A stretch of DNA of 64,000 bases, from assembly GCF_016918015.1 (NCBI RefSeq), contig NZ_JAERMK010000001.1, positions 502,103 through 566,102 on the forward strand, in the 5' to 3' direction. The notes below the pieces were generated by a model. The model saw only the letters and a program-made list of their open reading frames with translations. It was not told the origin of the DNA and did not search any database. How positions within the stretch are numbered: the first letter of the stretch is position 1; each line of letters opens with the position of its first letter. Below are positions 36,040 to 44,461 of the stretch, piece after piece. A program made the translations under genes and the position numbers. Source of the stretch: Glycomyces sp. YM15. GTDB lineage: Bacteria; Actinomycetota; Actinomycetes; Mycobacteriales; Micromonosporaceae.

Positions 36040-37391
36040 TTGGCGGGCTCCTGTTCGAGGGTGTCGATGATGCGGCCCAGGCTGGCCAGGTACTCCTCGG
36101 CGTCCACGACGAGCCTGCGGCGCGGGGAATCGTCGGCCGCGCCCGCCGCGTTGTGGCTGGATTCGGCGTTGACCTGCAGTTTGAAGCTCTCGGCGCGTTC
36201 GGGGTCGCTCTTGCGGACCTGGAGCCAGCGCGCGATCGCGTGGGTCTGCCAGTGGACGATCGGCAGCACGCCGACGCCGGGTTCGACGAGCCCGGCGACG
36301 GCCAGGGTCTGCGCCTTCGGGGAGAACATGCGCGCGAACAGCTGCGGGGCGGGCTGATCGGGGGTGCCGCCGAGCAGTTCTGGTGCGACGCAAGCGATCT
36401 TCGGCTGGTACCCGGTGGCGAGGACGACGAGGTCGGGCCGGATCTCGGTGCCGTCGGCGAACGCGACGTCGTATCCGTCGAAGCGGGCGACCTCGCCGCG
36501 GCGCTTGATGGAGCCGTCGCCGACGTGCTCGAGGTAGCGGCCGTTGCGCACGGGCTCTTCGCTTCCGGGGCCGTGGCCGGGCGTCTCGATGCCCATGCGC
36601 TCAGCGAGTAGCTTGGGGCCCTTGAGGATTCGGTCGGCGAGGAAGCGCCGAAGGAACTTCGGCCGGGAGGCGAGGCGCGCGAGCGCGTAGTCGGAGGGTT
36701 CGCCGCCGAGGTACTTGGGCAGGTGCCAGGCGCCGCGGCGCACGGAGTGGACGCAACTGGCGGCGTTCACGGCGGCCTCGCAGGCGATGTCGACGCCGGA
36801 GTTGCCGCCGCCGACGACGAGGACGTGCTTGCCTCGCAGGCGAGACGGGTCCTTGAGCTGCGAGGAGTGCATCACGGTGCCGCGGAATTCGTCCAGGCCC
36901 GGGTAGGAGGGCAGGTTCGGGGCCCAGTGGTGGCCGGTCGCGATGATGACCGCGCCGTAGCGCAGGCGGCGGGCGGCGGCCCCGGCGGCGGGCTTGACGA
37001 CGACCTCGAAGCGGGCGCCTTCGACGGGTTCGAGGTGGGAGATCTCGGAGCCGTACCAGATGTGCTCGGAGAGGCCGAAATGCTTCGCGTACGAGGTCAG
37101 GTACTCGAGCATCTGAGTCGCGGACGGGTAGTCCGGCCAGTCGTCGGGCATCGGGAAGTCGGGGATCTCGGTCTGGGACCGGGAGGTGACCAGGTGGGTG
37201 TTGGGGTAGAGCGGGCTGTGCTGGTTCTGGGGGTTCCAGAGGCCGCCGAGCACGGTGTCGCGCTCGTAGCAGTCCACTTCGAAGCCGTTCTCGCGGAGGT
37301 TCTTGACAGCGATGAGGCCGGACGCTCCGGCGCCGATCACGCAGACGGCCTCGCCGCGGTCGTAGGCGGCCTGGGAGGAGTACTCCTGCAA
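36036..37391 (-). CDS. Flavin-containing monooxygenase (FMO/BVMO-like)
   Basis: 451 residues. The FAD-binding GAGASGLIAVKNL, LGGLWNPQ, the FMO-like fingerprint region FRGTVMHSSQLKD, the NADPH-binding GGGNSGVDIACE and the late LATGYQPKIAC are in the expected order. It should oxygenate a soft nucleophile or ketone. The product overlaps a degenerate hydrolase by four bases, whereas true Baeyer-Villiger enzymes are often paired with active esterases. Substrate unknown. Confidence 0.87.
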   Translation of the reverse strand: MQEYSSQAAYDRGEAVCVIGAGASGLIAVKNLRENGFEVDCYERDTVLGGLWNPQNQHSPLYPNTHLVTSRSQTEIPDFPMPDDWPDYPSATQMLEYLTSYAKHFGLSEHIWYGSEISHLEPVEGARFEVVVKPAAGAAARRLRYGAVIIATGHHWAPNLPSYPGLDEFRGTVMHSSQLKDPSRLRGKHVLVVGGGNSGVDIACEAAVNAASCVHSVRRGAWHLPKYLGGEPSDYALARLASRPKFLRRFLADRILKGPKLLAERMGIETPGHGPGSEEPVRNGRYLEHVGDGSIKRRGEVARFDGYDVAFADGTEIRPDLVVLATGYQPKIACVAPELLGGTPDQPAPQLFARMFSPKAQTLAVAGLVEPGVGVLPIVHWQTHAIARWLQVRKSDPERAESFKLQVNAESSHNAAGAADDSPRRRLVVDAEEYLASLGRIIDTLEQEPAK

Positions 37392-37532
37392 AGGACTGGC
37401 TCCTTACGGTGGGCATGCAGTCAGGTGCCGGACGGCGGTCCCGCGGGGTGCCCGCCGGGGCGGGTCGCGGTGCGGGGCGCCGAAAGACTGAGAGCAGATT
37501 ACCGTGAACGGGACTCGTACTTTCGGGGGAGG

Positions 37533-37538
37533 TAGGCT
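37533..37538 (+). promoter_or_regulatory. Putative -10 hexamer for leaderless P450 transcript
   Basis: TAGGCT, six bases, then GTG 37545; identical to the arrangement at 26136 and 20245. Confidence 0.5.
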
Positions 37539-37544
37539 GCGCGC

Positions 37545-38666
37545 GTGCTCTTCGAGCTGTGGAAACATCCCCGCCCCGACGCCCCGGTCCTGCGCCGCGA
37601 CGGCCAGGTGGTGGTGTCCTCGCACCGTCTCGCCAGGCAGGTGCTGGCCGACCGCGAGCGGTTCTCGGCCGCGAACGCGCTCGACGCGATCACCCCGATC
37701 CCCACTGACGCCCTGCGGGAGCTGACGCGGCACCGGTTCCGGCTGCCGGCGACGCTCGCGAACAACGACACCGATTCGCACGAGCGGATCCGCGAGGCCT
37801 TCGGGACGGTCTTCGCTCCCGCGAACGTGGAGGCGCTGCGCCCCTGGCTGACGGGCCTCGCCCGCCGGACCGCGGCGCGGGTCGCCTGGCGGCTGCGGGC
37901 GGGCGAGACCGTGGACGTCGACGCGGCGGTGTCGTCGGAGATCCCGCTCGCCGCGCTGGCGCGGCTGCTCGGCCTGGAGGTCGAGGCGGCCATGGAGGTC
38001 AAACGGTTCAGCCGGGCCGCACTGGAGCTGTTCTGGGGCGAGCCTTCCGCCGAACGCCAGCGCGAGCTGGCCGGGGTGGTGGGGCCTTTCCATGCGCTGC
38101 TGCGTGGTTGGACTTCGAGCGCTACCGGTGCGACGCGGGAGCTGTTGGACGAGTACGGCGAGGACGCGGCGACGGCGGCCCTGTTCTTCCTGCTGGTCGC
38201 GGGCCAGGAGACGACGTCGCAGTTTCTGACGCTGCTGCTGCACCGGCTGATCGAGGAGCCTGAGCTGCTGGAGTCGCCGCCGGCCCTGATCGTGGAGGAA
38301 GGCCTGCGGCTGCTGCCGCCGATCACGTCGTGGCGGCGGGTCGCGAGGCGGGACACGGAGCTCGGCGGTGTCGAAGTGCGGGCGGGCGAGTCGGTGCTGG
38401 TGTGGCTGGGCGCCGCGGGCACCGACGAGAATGTGGCTGAATGTCCGATGAGGATGGTGCCGGGTCAGCGGGGTTCGCGGCGGCACTTGGCGTTCGGGGC
38501 GGGGGCGCACCGCTGCCTGGGGAGCCAGTTGTCGCGGATGGAGGCCGAGGTGGTGGTGGCGGAGTTCGCGCCGCTGCTCCCCCGGCTCGAGGTGGTCGCG
38601 GCTCCGGTGAGCGAGCCGAACTTGTCGTTCCGGATGCCGAGCCCGTTGGTGGTGGCGCGGCGCTGA
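37545..38666 (+). CDS. Cytochrome P450
   Basis: 373 residues, slightly short for a soluble bacterial class I P450. The I-helix oxygen-binding motif is VAGQETTSQF, the K-helix ExxR is EEGLRLLPP, and the haem loop FGAGAHRCLGSQL puts the proximal Cys at about 324. No ferredoxin gene is adjacent. Divergent from the monooxygenase. The nearby bio operon invites comparison with BioI, but nothing in the sequence shows that function. Confidence 0.93.
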   Translation: MLFELWKHPRPDAPVLRRDGQVVVSSHRLARQVLADRERFSAANALDAITPIPTDALRELTRHRFRLPATLANNDTDSHERIREAFGTVFAPANVEALRPWLTGLARRTAARVAWRLRAGETVDVDAAVSSEIPLAALARLLGLEVEAAMEVKRFSRAALELFWGEPSAERQRELAGVVGPFHALLRGWTSSATGATRELLDEYGEDAATAALFFLLVAGQETTSQFLTLLLHRLIEEPELLESPPALIVEEGLRLLPPITSWRRVARRDTELGGVEVRAGESVLVWLGAAGTDENVAECPMRMVPGQRGSRRHLAFGAGAHRCLGSQLSRMEAEVVVAEFAPLLPRLEVVAAPVSEPNLSFRMPSPLVVARR

Positions 38667-38723
38667 CATCTCGGTGGGTGATATCGGATTGTCGCCCTTC
38701 GCGTTCCTTGGGAGGCTGTCCGG

Positions 38724-39248
38724 ATGCGTGAATTCCTGGACTTCCGTCAACGTGCCGCCGCATATGTCCTGAGGCGTCTTCCCAAACGTTCCGAGATCGA
38801 GGTCCTGGTGATACTCCACCGCGATGCCCCTGAAGCGGGTGTGCAAATTCCTGGCGGCGGGGCTCTGCCTCACGAGACGATCGGCGAGGCCGCAGTGCGC
38901 GAAGCACGTGAGGAGACAGGGGTCGAGGCGCCGGCGTTCGGCGAAGTCTTGGGCAACAATCTCTTTCGCGGGCCGATGTACGAGCACGGTCACCAGGTGA
39001 CGAGCTATTGCTGGCTGCGGACCGTGGAGACGCGGGACGCCTGGGACCACCAGGTGGTCAGCCACGACGAGGACGACGGCTTGCGGATGCGCTGCGAGTT
39101 CCGTCCGGTCGGCGAGGCCGACATCGGGTTCGGCATGGACCGCTTCCTGGCGTTTGCGGCGGACCGCTTCGAGACGGCGTTCCCGGTCGGAGGTGCTGCG
39201 GATAGCGCGATGCGGGCGCCGGGGGTAGAGGCGCCCGCATCGCGCTGA
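38724..39248 (+). CDS. Nudix hydrolase
   Basis: 174 residues. The full Nudix box GX5EX7REUXEEXGU is present as GGALPHE...REAREETGV at about residues 46-68, giving the metal-binding Glu residues. Substrate unknown. Its last 15 codons form the left and right arms of a perfect 17-bp hairpin that ends at the stop codon. Confidence 0.87.
   Translation: MREFLDFRQRAAAYVLRRLPKRSEIEVLVILHRDAPEAGVQIPGGGALPHETIGEAAVREAREETGVEAPAFGEVLGNNLFRGPMYEHGHQVTSYCWLRTVETRDAWDHQVVSHDEDDGLRMRCEFRPVGEADIGFGMDRFLAFAADRFETAFPVGGAADSAMRAPGVEAPASR
39204..39246 (+). terminator. Perfect 17-bp hairpin overlapping the Nudix stop codon
   Basis: AGCGCGATGCGGGCGCC (39204-39220) pairs with 39230-39246 around a GGGGGTAGA loop. 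The right arm ends one base into TGA. No T run follows; it could act as an actinobacterial terminator or 3' stabiliser. Confidence 0.6.
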
Positions 39249-39428
39249 TTCGGCACCGCATGGGCCGATTCGCTGACAATGTACTGGGCCACGACAAGCC
39301 CCGTGGTCGCGAGTGTCGCTCTTGTGACGATTCGGGTACCGGGCGGGGCGGGGTCGGAGTGGTCGTGACGAATCACCCGGCGTGCAACGCGAACCGGCAG
39401 AGTAGGCGAACGAGTCCCTGCCGGTGCG

Positions 39429-40103
39429 TCAGCCGTTCTGGCCGAAGCGGCTCAGGTCCCCTTCCAGGTCGAACCATTCGGCGGCGCTGAGGCGGAAGAC
39501 CTCAGGGGCGAGTTCGGCGGCGCCGGCGGGGATCCAGCCGAGACGGCGGCCCGGGAGGTCTTTGAGGTTCTCGTATTCGGCCAGGCCGGGTTCGAGCGGC
39601 CACGATCCGATGAGGACTGCGGCGTCGATGCCATGCCGCGACAGGGCTTCGAGGGTCAAGGCCGTGTGGTTGAGCGTCCCCAGCCCGGCGCGGGCGACGA
39701 CGACCGCCGGGCAGCCGAGCTCCACGGCGAGATCGCGGGCGGTCCAGCCGCCCTCCCCGAGCTGGACGAGCAGGCCGCCGGCGCCTTCGAGCAGGACCAC
39801 CTCGGACTTCGCTTCGAGGATGGTCTCCGCGACCTCGTGGAGGTCGAGCAGCGGCAGGCCGCTGCGGCGCGCGGCGGTGAAGGGCGCCAGCGGATCGGGG
39901 TAGGCGGCGAGGGCGCGGGCCGGTGCGCCGGAGAGGCGGGTGACCTCGGCGGCGTCGTCGTCATCGCCGGTCTGGGCGAGCTTGATTACCTCGACGCTGC
40001 GGCCCTGCCGCATGAGGAAGGCGGCGAGCGCTGCGGTGGCGACGGTCTTGCCGACCCCGGTGTCGGTGCCGGTGACGAGGACCGGTCCTTCGAAGGCGAT
40101 CAT
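39429..40103 (-). CDS. bioD: Dethiobiotin synthetase BioD
   Basis: ATP-dependent closure of the ureido ring of dethiobiotin. About 224 residues. The P-loop is TGTDTGVGKTVAT, the conserved Lys lies in VIKLAQTGDDDD, and EGAGGLLVQL is the second nucleotide motif. I start at ATG 40103, which overlaps the bioF stop as ATGA; ATG 40109 two codons earlier is possible. It is the last gene of bioA-bioF-bioD. Confidence 0.92.
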   Translation of the reverse strand: MIAFEGPVLVTGTDTGVGKTVATAALAAFLMRQGRSVEVIKLAQTGDDDDAAEVTRLSGAPARALAAYPDPLAPFTAARRSGLPLLDLHEVAETILEAKSEVVLLEGAGGLLVQLGEGGWTARDLAVELGCPAVVVARAGLGTLNHTALTLEALSRHGIDAAVLIGSWPLEPGLAEYENLKDLPGRRLGWIPAGAAELAPEVFRLSAAEWFDLEGDLSRFGQNG

Positions 40104-41245
40104 CCGCATAACGTAACGGCCGGCCCCTGCCTCGCCGTCCGCACCACCGCGATCGCCCGGTCGAAGTCCGCTGCGGCGATCCCTGTATTGATCGTGACCC
40201 TCAAGCGCGACCGGTGGTCCGGCGTCGACGGCGGCCGGAAGCAGCCGACCGCGACCCCTTCGGCGGCGCACCGCTCGGCCCAGCCGGTGGCCGCTTTCGC
40301 GTCCCCCGCAGGCGGCGACAGCACCCCGGCGGCCGGGGTCGGCGCATCGAGCATCTCGGCCGCGAGGGCCGCCCTACGGGCCAGTTCGGTTCGGGCGCTG
40401 TCGGATTCGCGAGCGATCGCCAGCGCAGCACCGGCACCGGCGATGACCGCGGGCGGCGGCGCGGTGTCGAAGATGAACGTGCGACCCGTGTCGTGCAGGT
40501 GGCGCCGCAGCGCGGCCGGACCGGCCACTGCGCCGCCAGCCGCACCCAAAGCCTTCGAGAGCGTGGCCGTGACGACCACGCCGGGATCGCCGGCGAGTCC
40601 GGCGGCCGCGACCCCGCCCGCGCCTTGCGGGCCGACCGTGCCGATCCCGTGGGCCTCGTCGACGAGCAGGATCGCCCCGTGCGCACTGGTGAGGGCGTGG
40701 AGTTCACGAAGCGGCGCGGCGTCGCCGAGGACCGAGTAGACCGATTCGACCGCCACGAGTGCAGGCCGCAGCGTCCGCAGTTGGCGTTCGAGATCGTCGA
40801 GATCGTTGTGCGCGAAGGTGTCCGAGCGTCCCCCCGCGAGGCGGGCGGCGTCGTGGAGCGACGCGTGGGCGTGGGCGTCGAGCAGGACTGGTCCGGCCAG
40901 CGCGGTCACGGCCCCGAGGTTCGCGAGGTATCCCGAGGAGTAGAGGACGGCGGTCTCGGTGCCGGTATGGCGGGCGAAGTCGGCTTCGAAGGCTTCGTGG
41001 ACGCCGGTGGTGCCGCGTACGAGGCGCGAGCCTCCCGCGCCGAGGCCGTGTTCGGCGAGCGCGGCGGCCGCGGCGCTCAGGACGGCGGGGTGGCGGGAGA
41101 GCCCGAGGTAGTCGTTGCCGGCCAGGTCGATCGCGTCGGCGCGGGTCCGGACGGTGCGGGTCAACCCGGCTTTCGCGCGGAGGTCCGCTTTGCGGCCCAA
41201 GCGGTTCCACAGGTCGGTGGCGCCGGAGAGCGCCGCGTCGTTCAT
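40100..41245 (-). CDS. bioF: 8-amino-7-oxononanoate synthase BioF
   Basis: PLP enzyme of the alpha-oxoamine synthase family that joins pimeloyl thioester and alanine. 381 residues. GNDYLGLSRHP, GAGGSRLVRGTTGVHEAFE, LLVDEAHGIGTVGPQGAG and TATLSKALGAAGG with the PLP lysine are present. ATG 41245 overlaps the bioA stop as ATGA. Confidence 0.95.
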   Translation of the reverse strand: MNDAALSGATDLWNRLGRKADLRAKAGLTRTVRTRADAIDLAGNDYLGLSRHPAVLSAAAAALAEHGLGAGGSRLVRGTTGVHEAFEADFARHTGTETAVLYSSGYLANLGAVTALAGPVLLDAHAHASLHDAARLAGGRSDTFAHNDLDDLERQLRTLRPALVAVESVYSVLGDAAPLRELHALTSAHGAILLVDEAHGIGTVGPQGAGGVAAAGLAGDPGVVVTATLSKALGAAGGAVAGPAALRRHLHDTGRTFIFDTAPPPAVIAGAGAALAIARESDSARTELARRAALAAEMLDAPTPAAGVLSPPAGDAKAATGWAERCAAEGVAVGCFRPPSTPDHRSRLRVTINTGIAAADFDRAIAVVRTARQGPAVTLCG

Positions 41246-42564
41246 GCGAGGACCTCGTCGATCGCTTCGGCGAGGGCGTTCACGAGCAGATCCGTCTCGG
41301 CTTCGCCGAGGGTCAGCGGCGGCATCAGCACCACGGTGTCGCCCAGCGGGCGCAGCCACACGCCCCGCTCGCGCGCGGCCTGGCAGACCGCGAAGCCGGT
41401 GCGTGCGCCGACCGGGGCCACTTCGACGCCGATCATCGTCCCCAGCTGCCGGATCTCGAGCACGCCCGCGTTGGAGCCGACCGGTTCCAGCAGCTTCGCG
41501 AGCCGGTCCCCGAGCGCGGCGGCCCGGCCGATCACGTCCTGCTCCCCCATCACCCGCAGGTTCGCGAGTGCGGCGGCGCAGCACAGCGGGTTCGCGGTGT
41601 AGGTGTGGCCGTGGAAGAACGTGCGCGGCGTCGTGTCGCCGGGCCGGGTCAGGAACGCCTCGTAGACGTGTTCGGCGGCGAGTACCGCCGAGAGCGGCAG
41701 GTACCCGCCGGTGATGCCTTTGCCGCAGGTGAGGAGGTCGGGGACGACGCCTGCGTGCTCAGCGGCCCACATCTTCCCCGTGCGGCCGAAGCCGGTCGCG
41801 ACCTCGTCGAAGATGAGCAACGCGCCGTGGGCGTCGGCGAGTTCGCGGGCGGCGCGCAGGAACGCCGCGTCGTAGTCGAGCATGCCGGCGGCGCCTTGGA
41901 TCATCGGTTCCAGGATGATCGCGCAGACCTGTTCGCCCTCGTCGCGCATGACGGCGCGCAGGTCGGCGATCGCCTTCGCGTTGCGGTCGGGGCCGAGGGC
42001 GCGGTCGCCGGGCGAGGAGACGCCGATCGTCTTCAGCAGCAGGGGTTTGTAGGCCTCGTGGAAGAGGTCGTGGCCGCCGACGGCGACGGCGCCGAGGGTG
42101 TCGCCGTGGTAGGCGTGCTCGAGCCGCACGAATTTGGGTCGGGAGCGGCCGGTCTGGGTCGAGTACTGGTAGGCGATCTTGAGTGCGGCTTCGACGGCCG
42201 AGGAGCCGTCGCCCGCGTAGAAGACCTTGGTCAGCGGCGGCCCGTCACCCTTCGGCGCCAGCTCGACGAGCGCTTCGGAGAGTTCGATGCCGGGGGTGTG
42301 GGTGGTGCCGAGGAACGTGGAGTGGTCGAGCTTGGCGAGCTGGGCGGTGATGGCGGCGTTGATGTCGGGGTTTCCGTGACCGAGGGTGGTGGTCCAGAGT
42401 GAGGAGACGCCGTCGAGGTAGCGGCGGCCGTCGACGTCGATGAGCCAGGGGCCTTCGGCGCGGTCGACGACGACGGGCCGGTCGCCGGTCCATTGGGCGT
42501 GCTGTGTGAAGGGGTGCCACACGGTCGACGCGTCCCGGGCGGTCCATTCGGCGCTGGCGGTCAT
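41242..42564 (-). CDS. bioA: Adenosylmethionine-8-amino-7-oxononanoate aminotransferase BioA
   Basis: Class III PLP aminotransferase using SAM as amino donor. 440 residues. WHPFTQHAQW at the N-terminus, YAGDGSSAVEAALKIAYQY, HAYHGDTLGA, FDEVATGFGRTGKMWAAEH and LTCGKGITGGYLPLSAV with the PLP lysine are BioA landmarks. AAGGAG precedes ATG 42564. First gene of the biotin operon; bioB is not in the window. Confidence 0.96.
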   Translation of the reverse strand: MTASAEWTARDASTVWHPFTQHAQWTGDRPVVVDRAEGPWLIDVDGRRYLDGVSSLWTTTLGHGNPDINAAITAQLAKLDHSTFLGTTHTPGIELSEALVELAPKGDGPPLTKVFYAGDGSSAVEAALKIAYQYSTQTGRSRPKFVRLEHAYHGDTLGAVAVGGHDLFHEAYKPLLLKTIGVSSPGDRALGPDRNAKAIADLRAVMRDEGEQVCAIILEPMIQGAAGMLDYDAAFLRAARELADAHGALLIFDEVATGFGRTGKMWAAEHAGVVPDLLTCGKGITGGYLPLSAVLAAEHVYEAFLTRPGDTTPRTFFHGHTYTANPLCCAAALANLRVMGEQDVIGRAAALGDRLAKLLEPVGSNAGVLEIRQLGTMIGVEVAPVGARTGFAVCQAARERGVWLRPLGDTVVLMPPLTLGEAETDLLVNALAEAIDEVLA

Positions 42565-43071
42565 CGCTCGACTCCTTAGATGGTTCCTACAAGACGTATT
42601 GGAGGATACCTCCGGGGTGTTTCGGCGAGGCAGGGGCGCACAATCGTTTCCCTCTCGGCGCGGCCTGTGAGCCTTGCGTTATCGACACCGTGCGATCCTC
42701 TTGACTTCACCGTTATCGAACCGAGGCCGCCGCCGTCCTCTTGAGGCGGCAGGCGTAGTTTTGGGCGGTCATAACGGACCCACCTGCTCCGTCCGGGTTA
42801 TTGCACTTTGAACACAGTGGGACGCTTGACAACCCCATGCGCCACGGGCAGACTGGTGACACTTGCGGCAATCGCGGAGGATTGTCACTTACCGCCCTTC
42901 AGGTGCCACTGCACTTCAGTGCGGAGGCTCGGGAATCCCTGCGCCGACACGGCCCCATCCGTGTCCGACGCGGACGGCGACGCCGCATCACGACCCCGTG
43001 GCGGCCAGCTGCAACGGTGCAGACCGGCGCCCGAGGCCGACGCTCGCGGAGCCGAGAACGAGGAAGGCCCT
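42565..43071. other. Long intergenic region before the MFS gene (507 bases)
   Basis: Holds the bioA promoter side and a long leader for the MFS gene. CGTTATCGA occurs twice (42677 and 42711). A hairpin GACACGG/CCGTGTC lies near 42950. An in-frame extension of the MFS ORF covers 42808-43071, but its translation is Cys/Arg-rich and unlike the protein, so I treat it as non-coding. No RNA gene seen. Confidence 0.5.
42826..42854 (+). promoter_or_regulatory. Promoter candidate for the MFS gene
   Basis: TTGACA (42826-42831), 17-base spacer, CAGACT (42849-42854). This would give a leader of about 210 bases to GTG 43072. Confidence 0.5.
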
Positions 43072-44373
43072 GTGTCGAACCAGAACCCCCCGCCGGCTCC
43101 GGCCGGACAAGCAGACGACGCGGCGGAATCCGACCGCAGGCCGACGTTTTCCCAGGTCTTCGGCGACCGCGAAGCGGCCGCGTTCCTTCTCGCCTTCTGC
43201 ATCTCGAACGCCGGCGCGATGCTCAACCGGGTCGCCGTCACCTTCCTCGTCTGGCAGCAGACCGAGTCCTCGGCGCTCGCCGCCGCCTCGTTCGCGATCA
43301 GCTTCGCGCCCTATCTCGGCCTCGCCCAGATCCTCGGGGCCATTGTGGACCGCTATTCGTATCGCAACGTCATGATCGTGTGCGACCTCTTGCGCGCGGG
43401 CCTCATCGCGCTGCTGCTCATTCCCGGCCTCCCGATCGCGGCGATGATCGCGATCGTCTTCGCCGTCGCCGCCGTCCAGCCCGCCTACAACGCCGCCCGC
43501 GTCGCGACCCTCGCCCAGATCCTCACCGGCGACGCCCTGTCGGTCGCGATCGCGCTCACCTTCAGCGCCGCCGCGACCGCCCAGATCATCGGCTACCTCG
43601 CCGGAGGCCTGCTCGCGGCGCTCGACCCGCACGTCGCCCTGGCGATCAACGCCGGGCTCTTCGTGATCAGCGCGATCGCGATCTCGCTGCTCGTGCAGTA
43701 CCGGCCGCCGGCCAACAAGCGCGAAGAGCGCCGCCACGTGCTCGTCGAGACCGCCGACGGCCTGCGGATGCTGCGCGACAACAAGGTCCTGCGCACCGTC
43801 TCGATCGGAATCTGGGGCCTGTTCGCGCTCACCGCCGTCCCCGAGGGCGTCGCGGTGCTGTGGTCGGTGCACCTCCACGCGGACTCGAGGACGCAGGGCC
43901 TCATCATGGCGGTCGACGCGGCCGCAGCCGTCATCGCGACCCTCCTGTTCACGCGGTTCGTACGGCCCTCGACGCGCGACAAGCTCATCCGGCCGCTCGC
44001 CTTCATCGGCCCCGCGGTCCTGACGACTGCACTGCTCGACCCGCCGCTCGCCGGGGTGCTCCTCATCGCGATGGGCGCGGGCGTCGCGAACATGATCATG
44101 GCCCCGATGAACGCGACCCTCGCCCACTGCATCCCCGACGGCTGGCGCGGCCGCGTGGTGTCCGCCGCCAACTCCGGGCTGCAGCTGAGCCAGGGCATCG
44201 CCATCGCCGGGATCGGCCTCATCGTCGAGTTCGGCGCGACCCTGCCGTACGTGGTGGGCGCCTGGGGCCTCTGCGGCTTCCTGATCCAGTACCTGGTCAC
44301 CCGGAACTGGCCCGCGCCCGAGGAGATCGAGGCCGCCAAGGCCGCGGCCGCGCCGCCCCCCGCCGCGGTCTGA
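43072..44373 (+). CDS. MFS transporter
   Basis: 433 residues with about twelve helices. FLLAFCISNAGAMLNRVAVTFLVWQQTESS (in parts) begins helix 1, DRYSYRNVMIVCDLLRAG is the loop 2-3 MFS motif, and a second half starts near residue 225. The layout resembles the MFS_3/macrolide-efflux-type group. I start at GTG 43072 with GAGGAAGG ahead of it. Substrate unknown. The next gene follows after 88 bases. Confidence 0.85.
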   Translation: MSNQNPPPAPAGQADDAAESDRRPTFSQVFGDREAAAFLLAFCISNAGAMLNRVAVTFLVWQQTESSALAAASFAISFAPYLGLAQILGAIVDRYSYRNVMIVCDLLRAGLIALLLIPGLPIAAMIAIVFAVAAVQPAYNAARVATLAQILTGDALSVAIALTFSAAATAQIIGYLAGGLLAALDPHVALAINAGLFVISAIAISLLVQYRPPANKREERRHVLVETADGLRMLRDNKVLRTVSIGIWGLFALTAVPEGVAVLWSVHLHADSRTQGLIMAVDAAAAVIATLLFTRFVRPSTRDKLIRPLAFIGPAVLTTALLDPPLAGVLLIAMGAGVANMIMAPMNATLAHCIPDGWRGRVVSAANSGLQLSQGIAIAGIGLIVEFGATLPYVVGAWGLCGFLIQYLVTRNWPAPEEIEAAKAAAAPPPAAV

Positions 44374-44461
44374 CCCCGAGGAGCCAGCCGCCGCTCCCCC
44401 GCGCCGAGAGCTACGCTCGTCTCGGCACAGTCGAGGCCGGGAAGCAACAGGAGCACCAAAC

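Noticed and set aside
42808..43071. N-terminal extension of the MFS transporter by 88 residues
   Set aside because: The extension is rich in Cys, Arg and Pro and lacks any domain, whereas GTG 43072 has a ribosome site and gives a normal MFS N-terminus.
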